The translations under genes and the position numbers were made by a program. From contig NZ_JQLU01000003.1 in the NCBI RefSeq assembly GCF_000744375.1, forward strand, positions 186,001 to 250,000: a stretch of DNA of 64,000 nucleotides. The letters run 5' to 3'. The notes below the pieces were generated by a model. That model worked only from the letters and a program-made list of their open reading frames with translations, searched no databases and was not told the DNA's origin. Source of the DNA: Carnobacterium gallinarum DSM 4847 (GTDB lineage: Bacteria > Bacillota > Bacilli > Lactobacillales > Carnobacteriaceae). Shown here piece by piece: positions 56,957-64,000 of the stretch (position 1 is the stretch's first letter; the number at the start of each line of letters is the position of its first letter).

Positions 56957-58312
56957 TTATTTTGTCTTTAGCCAAATATAAGCTTTCCATATTCGATTGA
57001 TTAAATCTTCTAATTGACCTTTACTCAAAGATCTTTTAAGATCTTTTGCAATTAATTTTTTTATGCTTTCCTTGTCTGTTATTTTTTCTAGCTTAATTCT
57101 ATCATCTCGTGTTGATTTCTTTCCTCCACCAGATTGAATTTGAATTTTATTTCCGTCAGGTTCTGCATCTACTCGTATTTTTAATTTTGTACTATCTACG
57201 GTTGTTTCAATTGGTTTGTTCCCAAAAGTCTTACTCGTAATCTTCCCATTATTGGAAAACATCACATTGCCTTCATAACCATTTTGAAAACCGTTTAGCC
57301 CATCTACCATTATCGCTGTTCCAGTTCCTGCCACTGCTACACCTGCTGTCGCAACTCCTGGTAGAAAAATAGTTGCTGTTCCACCACTCGCAAGCTCTAC
57401 AACCGCATAAGCGCCTGTAATCCCAACTACACCCACTATCGCAGTTGTTCCACCTCCGACAACTTTTACCGTATTTCCAATTAAATAGGACAGAATATCA
57501 ACGACATCTTTTGCCGTATTCACTTTATCTTTTACATCATCCCATTGCTCTTCCAATAAAATTTCATTATAAGCTTCTGTTGCATCTTTATCAACTTTTC
57601 CATTTTTCAACACTTGATAAAACGTACCATATTTTGTCTTCACTTCTTTGACTTCATAACGATCTTTTTCGTTGGCTTTATTGTAACCAGATATGTGTTT
57701 ATACCAACTACTTCCCGAAATGTCCTCAACACGATACCCACTTGCCCCGCTCTCAAAATGTTTACTTTGACCTAAATACGCCAATCCTTCTAAAATCGCT
57801 TGGATTGTTTCTCTTACCCCATCAAAATTCCCTTGTGTTGTATTTTCAAAGTGTTCATATCGTTTCAACACTTCGATTTCTTTCATTCGTCCGTTCATCG
57901 TATTATTCCCAAAAAATTCTTTTAAGACTGGAACGTCTTTGAACACTTCTGCCATAGCTTCCATAAATTCTAGTTTTTGTGTTTGCAAGCGTCTTAAATC
58001 GTTTTCTAACTCTTGTAACTCGTCTGTATCTAGCTTATTTTCAGCTTCTCCCACGACATTTTTAAATTCTTTTAGATAGTTCTTAATCGAATCATCCAAA
58101 TCGTACAGAGCATTAAAAATAGCATCTGAAATCATCTTATATTGCCCATGATACTGTTTACCAGACGACCAAGCCGCTCCCAATAACTCCCTATCTTCGG
58201 TAAATAAATCATTTGACTTGTCGTACTCTTTTAAATAAGAGACCGTTTCTTGTCTCAATTTGGTAACTTCCTCAGAAAGAGCTTTTAGTTCTTGGTAGTC
58301 TATTCGTGGCAT
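56957..58312 (-). CDS. LXG-type polymorphic toxin, T7SS substrate
   Basis: 451 residues. N-terminal 200 residues are helical (RIDYQELKALSEEVTKLRQETVSYL...), the LXG targeting domain; a middle segment has two Gly/Ala/Val-rich hydrophobic stretches (about 280-340); the last 60-70 residues after SGGGKKST form a basic module (DDRIKLEKITDKESIKK...WKAYIWLKTK) that probably is the toxin. Its activity is unknown. Start overlaps the previous gene. No T7SS machinery gene is in the window. Confidence 0.75.
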   Translation of the reverse strand: MPRIDYQELKALSEEVTKLRQETVSYLKEYDKSNDLFTEDRELLGAAWSSGKQYHGQYKMISDAIFNALYDLDDSIKNYLKEFKNVVGEAENKLDTDELQELENDLRRLQTQKLEFMEAMAEVFKDVPVLKEFFGNNTMNGRMKEIEVLKRYEHFENTTQGNFDGVRETIQAILEGLAYLGQSKHFESGASGYRVEDISGSSWYKHISGYNKANEKDRYEVKEVKTKYGTFYQVLKNGKVDKDATEAYNEILLEEQWDDVKDKVNTAKDVVDILSYLIGNTVKVVGGGTTAIVGVVGITGAYAVVELASGGTATIFLPGVATAGVAVAGTGTAIMVDGLNGFQNGYEGNVMFSNNGKITSKTFGNKPIETTVDSTKLKIRVDAEPDGNKIQIQSGGGKKSTRDDRIKLEKITDKESIKKLIAKDLKRSLSKGQLEDLINRIWKAYIWLKTK

Positions 58313-58656
58313 TTATTTTCCTCTTTTCTGACTTCAAAAAGAGATTCTTCCAACTCAACTCTTTTCTTTATTTTTGATTTCATTACTTGTTCTAACTCCT
58401 CTTCGCCTTCTGCTAATTTCCCATAAAAAAAATGACGTTCTTCTTCCAAATAATCAAATTCCCTTAAAACTGACGCTTCGGCTTCCGTACCACTACTCAA
58501 TCGGCGAATTGATTCCCATAAATCGAACTCTTTTCTCGAATAATTTTGAAAATCTGAATAGGCATTTTCAATTGACAAATTCGCTTTTTTTAAACCTTTT
58601 AATTCATCTTCTATGTCCAAATACTCTTCGTTCACTACTCGACTGTTCTTCTTCAT
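58300..58656 (-). CDS. DUF3958-like accessory protein of the LXG operon
   Basis: 118 residues, nearly all helix, strongly charged coiled-coil (DIEDELKGLKKANLSIENAYSDF, EEELEQVMKSKIKKRVELEES). Small helical partners of this type bind and stabilise LXG domains. ATG 58656 fits GGGAG; TTG 58662 is open but less likely. Its stop overlaps the toxin start. Confidence 0.6.
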   Translation of the reverse strand: MKKNSRVVNEEYLDIEDELKGLKKANLSIENAYSDFQNYSRKEFDLWESIRRLSSGTEAEASVLREFDYLEEERHFFYGKLAEGEEELEQVMKSKIKKRVELEESLFEVRKEENKCHE

Positions 58657-58677
58657 TCTCAACTCCCTTTCAAGTGG

Positions 58678-58932
58678 CTACAAATTTTCATCTGTTTTTT
58701 GAATCGCTTCATGAATCTTCACTAAATTTCCAACATCCACTTTAATGGCTGACTTAAATTGTGTAGTCGCTTTTTTCATGTCTCCTAAACATTCGGATAA
58801 AATTGTTACAGCAGTACTTTTAGAATATGAAATGTCTTTTTTTACATCAAATGAAACGTGAGAACTTGATTCAGTCATCCCTATTGTTACCATGGTAACA
58901 ATAGTTGAATTAGTGGTTACTTTTTCTTCCAT
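58678..58932 (-). CDS. TIGR04197-like small T7SS protein
   Basis: 84 residues, helical (VTILSECLGDMKKATTQFKSAIKVDVGNLVKIHEAIQKTDENL), like the short WXG100-related partners encoded first in LXG operons. AGGAGG precedes the ATG. First gene of the operon, behind an inverted-repeat promoter. Confidence 0.6.
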   Translation of the reverse strand: MEEKVTTNSTIVTMVTIGMTESSSHVSFDVKKDISYSKSTAVTILSECLGDMKKATTQFKSAIKVDVGNLVKIHEAIQKTDENL

Positions 58933-59249
58933 AAAATCCTCCTGTAAGTTAATAAATTTACGGTTAATGTATTTTTTTGAATGTATATCATAAATTAAAA
59001 CATTTACAATTATGATATTTTTAATTTTATCATAAGTGCTACCACTCTACAAAATGAACGTTATTTATTTTATAATTATTATCTACTAGTAGTTATCAGT
59101 ACCTGTTAGGTACATCTTTTTTATCTATTACAAATATAACTATAAATATATCTACTTAAAAGGTGGAAAAAATATTAATTTAATATTGAACAATTACTAG
59201 TAATCTCATGTCACATCTTTAAAAAAGAGTCCTCATATAAAAGTTATCC
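58933..59249. other. Upstream region of the LXG operon
   Basis: Holds the operon promoter and its inverted repeat (58982-59018), and a palindrome GTACCT-GTT-AGGTAC at 59099-59113. No gene. Confidence 0.5.
58982..59018 (-). promoter_or_regulatory. LXG operon promoter inside a 9-bp inverted repeat
   Basis: On the minus strand TTGTAA (59009-59004), 16 bases, TATACA (58987-58982). ATATCATAA (58985-58993) and TTATGATAT (59010-59018) are perfect arms that touch the -35 and overlap the -10. Such a layout suits a repressor. Confidence 0.5.
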
Positions 59250-60024
59250 GCTCGCTCATTTTATGCGTTATTCTCATAAGGCACGACCCCACGTAAAATA
59301 CTTGGTGATGGATATGAATGCCAGCTATGGACAATTAGTAAAATCTGTTTTTCCAAATGCCCACTTAGTTAGTGATCGATTCCATATTATTCAGCATATC
59401 CAACGAACCTTTAATACTTTACGGATTCAACTAATGAATCGATTAAAGAAAAGCAACTCGGAGGATGCAAAAAAGTATCGTCGTTTAAAACGATACTGGT
59501 CTTTATTTTTTTAAGATTCCAATCAGTTAGACACAGAAAAACGTTTTTATAATCGCTTGTTTAAAACGACCACTCTGCCAAAAAGATATCATGGATGAAC
59601 TCTTAACCTATCATCCACTTCTCAAACAAGCTTATGATGAAATGCACTTGCTTAAGTATGCCATACTTTGTAAAAATAGTGAGTTATTTTTCGATTTAAT
59701 CGACCAATTACCTAAGAGCTTACCTGATTGGTTTCGTAAGAAACTGACTTTCTTTAAAAAGCATAAGGAAGGCATTTCAAATGCCCTTCATCTTCCTTAT
59801 TCTAATGGAATCGTTGAAGGGCTAAACAATAAAATTAAAGTCATTAAACGAGTTGCCTATGGGTACCGGAACTTTATCAACTTTCGTACACGAATTTATC
59901 TCATTCAAGGAGAACGTTTAACCAAAAACAAGAGAAAAGAAAAATAGGTGACGAATTAAAATGCCTCACCTATTCCATGATTTTAGTCAATTGATTCTTC
60001 ACCAACACGATTTGACAAAGAGCC
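59250..60024 (+). mobile_element. ISL3-family element, 5'-truncated (copy D)
   Basis: Transposase from HFMRYSHKARPHVKYLVMD to the natural end GERLTKNKRKEK, then hairpin and right end. It has the same TAA nonsense after YWSLFF as copy C and one extra A in the LFK codons (TTTAAAACG), giving a frameshift. The left part of the element is lost near 59250. Not able to move by itself. Confidence 0.9.
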
Positions 60025-60032
60025 ATTAAAAT

Positions 60033-60079
60033 AAAAAGAGGAACTACAATCATAAAAATAATCGTAGTTCCTCTTTTTA
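60033..60079. terminator. Bidirectional terminator
   Basis: AAAAAGAGGAACTAC pairs with GTAGTTCCTCTTTTT, 15 bp, between the IS end and the MaoC-like gene. Confidence 0.9.
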
Positions 60080-60089
60080 TTTTATTAAC

Positions 60090-60557
60090 TTATTCAACAA
60101 GATCGTCACTTAAACCAAATTCAACCTTAGGTGGTTCCACCATAAAGACTGCATCAATCACACGTTCTCCTAACATATTCTTGGCATCTACCGTAATTGT
60201 CACCACTTCCTTCATTAAATCCACGCGAATCACTTCAAAATCAAACGTAATGGTTTCATAATGAAAAACAGGATTGACCATATTCACGGAAACATTGACT
60301 ACATTAGAACCAGGACCTGGTAAATGCTTAGAAATGGCGCTCGTCATAATTCCAATGAGCATAACCGGTGGAACAAGAGGTTTTTCATAAGCAGTCTTGC
60401 TAGCATAATCATGTTGGACAAATAAAGGGTTGGCATCATTCGTTAAACCTAAATAAAGCAAAATATCTTTATCTTCGATAATTTCCGTTACGCTTAAATT
60501 ATCGCCTTCAGCTAGTTCATTAATCTTTTTCCCAATCTTTCTAGGTTTCCCCATCAT
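60090..60557 (-). CDS. MaoC-like hotdog-fold protein
   Basis: 155 residues, single hotdog domain. The hydratase-type region reads LGLTNDANPLFVQHDYA (N-P and H positions kept), then PVMLIGIMTSAISKHLPGPGS. Could hydrate or dehydrate acyl-CoA/ACP; the substrate is unknown. Another ATG lies at 60554. Followed by a terminator; no operon partner. Confidence 0.75.
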   Translation of the reverse strand: MMGKPRKIGKKINELAEGDNLSVTEIIEDKDILLYLGLTNDANPLFVQHDYASKTAYEKPLVPPVMLIGIMTSAISKHLPGPGSNVVNVSVNMVNPVFHYETITFDFEVIRVDLMKEVVTITVDAKNMLGERVIDAVFMVEPPKVEFGLSDDLVE

Positions 60558-60647
60558 ATTTTTCTAACTCCCCAGATTCATTTATTTTTTCACTATTTAC
60601 TTTAGTTTAGTCTTTATTCTACCATAAATTTCTAAGTTTAAATGAAT

Positions 60648-60682
60648 AAAAACGACAACAGAATTTTCTGTCATCGTTTTAT
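60648..60682 (-). terminator. Terminator of murC
   Basis: AAAACGAtgACAGAA / TTCTGTtgTCGTTTTT on the minus strand with T5. Confidence 0.7.
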
Positions 60683-60696
60683 TGCATCACTCTATT

Positions 60697-62028
60697 TTAG
60701 TTATTTCTTAAAATTGATCTGCTTAATAAGGTTTCATAGGCATATTCAAATTTTTGAACATCTCCTGCACCCATAAATATAACAACTGCATCATGATGAT
60801 CTAAAAGTGGAGACATATTCTCTTCTTTTAAGACAATCGCTCCGTCAGTAATTTTATCCGCTAAATCTTGAATCGTTACATTTCCCTGTTCTTCACGAGC
60901 TGAGCCAAATATATCACATAAATAAACGCGATCAGCTAAGTTCAATGCTTCAGCAAAGTCACTTAATAACGCAATAGTTCGAGTAAATGTATGTGGTTGG
61001 AAAACAGCAATAATTTCTTTTTCAGGGAATTTTTGACGAGCCGCATCAAGAGTTACACGAATTTCTTGTGGATGATGTGCATAATCGTCAATAATCACCA
61101 TATCACTAATTACTTTTTCACTAAAACGGCGTTTTACACCTTGGAAAGTTTGTAAATTTTCGGCAATTAAATTTTCTGGAATTCCTTCTAATTGACAAGC
61201 AGCAATTACTGCTAAAGCATTTAATACATTGTGTTCACCAAAAGTTGGAATCGCAAAGTGACCATAAAAAACACCTTTTACATAAACATCAAACGTTGAT
61301 CCTGTTGTACTACGAACAATATTTTTAGCTTGATATTCATGGTTATCTGAAAAACCATAATAATAGATTGGAACTGGAGCTTTTAATTTCTTCAATTCAT
61401 CGTCTTCTCCGCAAGCGATAATTCCTTTTTGAACTTGATTAGCCAATGTTTGGAATGCTGAGAAAACATCCTCCACTCCAGTAAAATAATCAGGATGATC
61501 AAAATCAATATTCGTCATAATTGCGTAGTCTGGTTGGTACGCTAAGAAATGGCGACGGTATTCACAAGCCTCTAAAACAAAGAAGTCCGCATCTGGAACA
61601 CCATGACCTGTTCCATCTCCAATAATATAACTCGTTGGTTCAATTGAACTTAATACATGAGCTAATAAACCTGTTGTTGTTGTTTTACCATGAGAACCTG
61701 TAATTGCAATACTTGTATATTCTTTTAAAAATTCTCCAATGAATTTGTGGTAACGAATAACTGGCAAGCCCATCTCTATAGCCGCTTGAATTTCTTCATG
61801 TGAATCAGGGAACGCATTTCCAGCAATTATCGTTAAACCATCATGAATATTGTCTTTAGAAAATGGCAAAATCGAAATACCTGCTTCTTCAATGCCTTTT
61901 TGCGTGAAGTAATATTTTTCAACATCTGATCCTTGTACTTTAAATCCTTTATCATGTAAAACTAATCCTAAAGCACTCATCCCAGATCCTTTAATTCCGA
62001 CAAAGTGATACGTTGTTTGTTTATTCAT
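60697..62028 (-). CDS. murC: UDP-N-acetylmuramate--L-alanine ligase
   Basis: 443 residues; adds L-Ala to UDP-MurNAc in the cytosol. N-terminal Rossmann-like start [17 protein letters not shown] loop [10 protein letters not shown] (about 110), central HYADH-type motif [10 protein letters not shown] and C-terminal [16 protein letters not shown] fits ATG 62028; the longer frame to 62073 is not used. Confidence 0.97.
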   Translation of the reverse strand: MNKQTTYHFVGIKGSGMSALGLVLHDKGFKVQGSDVEKYYFTQKGIEEAGISILPFSKDNIHDGLTIIAGNAFPDSHEEIQAAIEMGLPVIRYHKFIGEFLKEYTSIAITGSHGKTTTTGLLAHVLSSIEPTSYIIGDGTGHGVPDADFFVLEACEYRRHFLAYQPDYAIMTNIDFDHPDYFTGVEDVFSAFQTLANQVQKGIIACGEDDELKKLKAPVPIYYYGFSDNHEYQAKNIVRSTTGSTFDVYVKGVFYGHFAIPTFGEHNVLNALAVIAACQLEGIPENLIAENLQTFQGVKRRFSEKVISDMVIIDDYAHHPQEIRVTLDAARQKFPEKEIIAVFQPHTFTRTIALLSDFAEALNLADRVYLCDIFGSAREEQGNVTIQDLADKITDGAIVLKEENMSPLLDHHDAVVIFMGAGDVQKFEYAYETLLSRSILRNN

Positions 62029-62176
62029 TATAATGCCTCCAAATTTTTTGTTCCAAGCTTTTATAACAATCATTTTTATACTTCATTAAATTTAATTTCA
62101 TTTGATCATATTTCAAAAAAACAGTGAGAAAAATAACAATCAATATAGTTGTTTTAAATGAAAGCCTTTTAGTCAT
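62021..62176 (-). CDS. Possible small single-helix protein overlapping murC
   Basis: 51 codons from ATG 62176: MTKRLSFKT then helix [12 protein letters not shown] and a basic tail. It overlaps the murC start by 8 bases (coupled layout), but no good ribosome binding site is seen. May be real or chance. Confidence 0.25.
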   Translation of the reverse strand: MTKRLSFKTTILIVIFLTVFLKYDQMKLNLMKYKNDCYKSLEQKIWRHYNE

Positions 62177-62281
62177 TATGCTTTCACTTGTTAAAATGCA
62201 ATGAATACAGTATAGCACGATTTTATTTTTTAGCCTACTGATTTTATCCTAAATGAACAGATTCTTAGGATTAAAAAATTG

Positions 62282-62312
62282 AAAAAAGCTACAAAATTAA
62301 TTGTCGCTTTTA
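62282..62312 (-). terminator. Terminator of ftsK
   Basis: AAAAGC-ACAA / TTGT-GCTTTT on the minus strand with T6, just after the ftsK stop. Confidence 0.65.
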
Positions 62313-62324
62313 ATCAACGAAGCT

Positions 62325-64000
62325 CTATAAATAGTTTTTTTCATATTCTGCCTGTGTTAGAAAGACATCTCTAGGTTTTGATCCTTTGTTTCCAGAAATC
62401 AAATTTTGATTTTCTAAAGTTTCAATTAAATTTGAGGCTCGGTTAAAACCTATTTTAAATTTACGTTGCAATAGCGAAACAGAAACCGTTTCTTCTCCAG
62501 CAATAAATTCTAAAATCGATTCAAATAACTCATCTCGACCTTCAATTAATTCAAGTTTAGCTAACAAAGTTTCTGGCTCAAACAAATAATTAGGACCTCT
62601 TTGATCTTTAATGTGTTTTACGACTGAGTCAATTTCTTGCTCAACATAAGTGCCTTGAATCCGAATGGGTCTACCCGATCCATTTTCCATAAAGAGCATA
62701 TCTCCACGACCTAATAATTTTTCAGCACCACCAATATCTAAGATTGTTCTCGAATCGATTTGACTAGAAACCATAAAAGCTACTCGAGTTGGAATATTAT
62801 TTTTAATCGTACCCGTAATGACATCGACACTTGGGCGTTGTGTTGCAACAAGCAAATGAATTCCTGCCGCACGAGCTTTTTGTGTTATCCGTGCAATATA
62901 ATCTTGCACTTCATTGCTAGCCACCATCATTAAATCAGCTAACTCATCAATAATGATCACAATATAAGGAATCTTCAAACCATATTCGCCAGTTTCCTCT
63001 GCTTTCTCATTGAAACGTTCAATATTCCGAACACCCGCTGCAGCTAGTTTTTGATAACGTTCTTCCATCTCATTAACAGCCCATTTTAAAGCCTCTGCGG
63101 CTGCTTTCGGCTCAGAAATGACCGGTGAAAGCAGGTGTGGAATATCATTATAAGGAGCTAATTCAACGGCTTTAGGATCAATTAAAATCAATTTGACTTC
63201 GTTTGGTTTTGCTTTATAAAGAATACTGATTAACAACGAATTAATAAAGACACTTTTACCTGAACCAGTAGCACCCGCAATCAAACCATGAGGCATTTTT
63301 TCAATCGTTGTTACCATTGCTTCTCCGGCTAGATTGACTCCTAACGCTACCGTTAATGGTGATTTACTCTCTTTAAAAACTTGGCTCCCCATTACTTCTG
63401 AAAGCATCACTGGTCTTGATGAACAGTTGGGAATCTCCACGCCTACCGAGCTTTTTCCAGGAATTGGTGCTTCAATCCGAATATCTTTAGCCGCTAAAGC
63501 AAGTTTTAAATCATCTGATAAATTCGTGATTTTATTTACCTTAACTCCGCGTCCTAATTGCAATTCAAATTGAGTTACTGCTGGTCCAATCGTCCAACCA
63601 ATCACTTGCGCATCTACCCCAAAAGCATCTAAAGATTCATTTAAAAGTTCCGCTTGCTCCAAAACCCAATCATCAATAACATTATCTGTAAATTCAACTG
63701 GTGGATTCAATAAATCTAATGAAGGCAACTGATATTGGCGTAATTCTCGTTCTTCATTTTCTGAAATAGAATCCATTGTTGCTACAGGCTCATTCATTGT
63801 TTCAACCTTTTGTTGTTGACTTGGGACTTGAGGTAATTCCTGCTGCGTTTCTAATTCAATCTCAGAAGTATCCATTAGTCCTACTTCTTCTTTCAGAGTT
63901 TCTTCAACTTCAATGAACTGAGGAGTCAAATCTGGTTCATCTGATAATTCAACTTCTTCACTGAACTCATTGTCTATTTCCCTTGGCAATTCTTCCTCAG
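62325..64000 (-). CDS. ftsK: DNA translocase FtsK/SpoIIIE (partial, N-terminus outside window)
   Basis: At least 558 codons; the frame stays open to the window edge. Acidic/Gln-rich linker (to about residue 95), then alpha/beta motor with Walker A GATGSGKS and Walker B IIIDELADLMM, and the C-terminal gamma DNA-binding winged helix (LLQRKFKIGFNRASNLIETLE). The N-terminal membrane helices must lie beyond 64000. It pumps chromosome ends through the septum. Confidence 0.96.
   Translation of the reverse strand, partial: EEELPREIDNEFSEEVELSDEPDLTPQFIEVEETLKEEVGLMDTSEIELETQQELPQVPSQQQKVETMNEPVATMDSISENEERELRQYQLPSLDLLNPPVEFTDNVIDDWVLEQAELLNESLDAFGVDAQVIGWTIGPAVTQFELQLGRGVKVNKITNLSDDLKLALAAKDIRIEAPIPGKSSVGVEIPNCSSRPVMLSEVMGSQVFKESKSPLTVALGVNLAGEAMVTTIEKMPHGLIAGATGSGKSVFINSLLISILYKAKPNEVKLILIDPKAVELAPYNDIPHLLSPVISEPKAAAEALKWAVNEMEERYQKLAAAGVRNIERFNEKAEETGEYGLKIPYIVIIIDELADLMMVASNEVQDYIARITQKARAAGIHLLVATQRPSVDVITGTIKNNIPTRVAFMVSSQIDSRTILDIGGAEKLLGRGDMLFMENGSGRPIRIQGTYVEQEIDSVVKHIKDQRGPNYLFEPETLLAKLELIEGRDELFESILEFIAGEETVSVSLLQRKFKIGFNRASNLIETLENQNLISGNKGSKPRDVFLTQAEYEKNYL

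Noticed and set aside
59263-59947. Two plus-strand open frames as separate genes
   Set aside because: They are pieces of one ISL3 transposase split by a nonsense codon and a frameshift.

Overview
The window looks like chromosome of a low-GC, lactic-acid-type Firmicute (Lactobacillales). Gene content and order (pepF/coiA, mecA, spx, oppBCDF, polA-mutM-coaE-nrdR-dnaB-dnaI-thrS, infC-rpmI-rplT, nrdD/nrdG, murC, ftsK) fit Carnobacterium or a close relative. The genus is an inference from remembered protein families, not a proven match.

Layout. 0-6.7 kb: partial relQ, divergent CYTH protein and YjbH-like Spx adaptor, then coiA-pepF, a DfsB/ClbS-like protein and mecA. 6.9-11.2 kb: a GntR-controlled ABC operon (Ytr type) with a 26-bp operator-like inverted repeat. 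11.3-12.5 kb: a Crp/Fnr regulator and spx. 12.9-17 kb: oppBCDF. 17-25 kb: DUF3899 protein, trpS, lplA, an MBL hydrolase, a HemY-like oxidase divergent from an HmoB-like heme monooxygenase, DUF975 protein and pepA. 25-26.2 kb: decayed type VII secretion (T7SS) effector remnants. 26.3-30 kb: two tandem oppA genes. 30.4-35.3 kb: a Bce-type detoxification module (ABC transporter plus divergent two-component system) whose ATPase has a frameshift in an A7 run. 35.4-38.2 kb: nrdG-nrdD with candidate NrdR boxes. 38.2-39.5 kb: mostly decayed DNA. 39.5-45.4 kb: rplT-rpmI-infC with an L20-type leader, a peptidoglycan deacetylase, and thrS behind a Thr T-box. 45.4-50 kb: dnaI-dnaB-nrdR-coaE-mutM. 50-60 kb: an accessory zone around polA with at least four broken ISL3-family copies, a VanZ-like/secreted-protein pair, a holin-like micropeptide, a broken acetyltransferase and an LXG polymorphic toxin operon with its immunity gene and a decayed orphan toxin tail. 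60-64 kb: a MaoC-like protein, murC and partial ftsK.

Themes. Spx, its probable adaptors YjbH and MecA, and RelQ form a stress-control group. OppBCDF plus two OppA proteins, PepF and PepA form a peptide uptake and degradation group. NrdR encoded at 48 kb probably controls nrdD at 38 kb. The most unusual part is 50-60 kb: IS fragments have truncated, fused or flanked toxin-related genes. Both longer transposase copies carry the same nonsense mutation, so they share a dead ancestor. No tRNA, rRNA or CRISPR array was seen.
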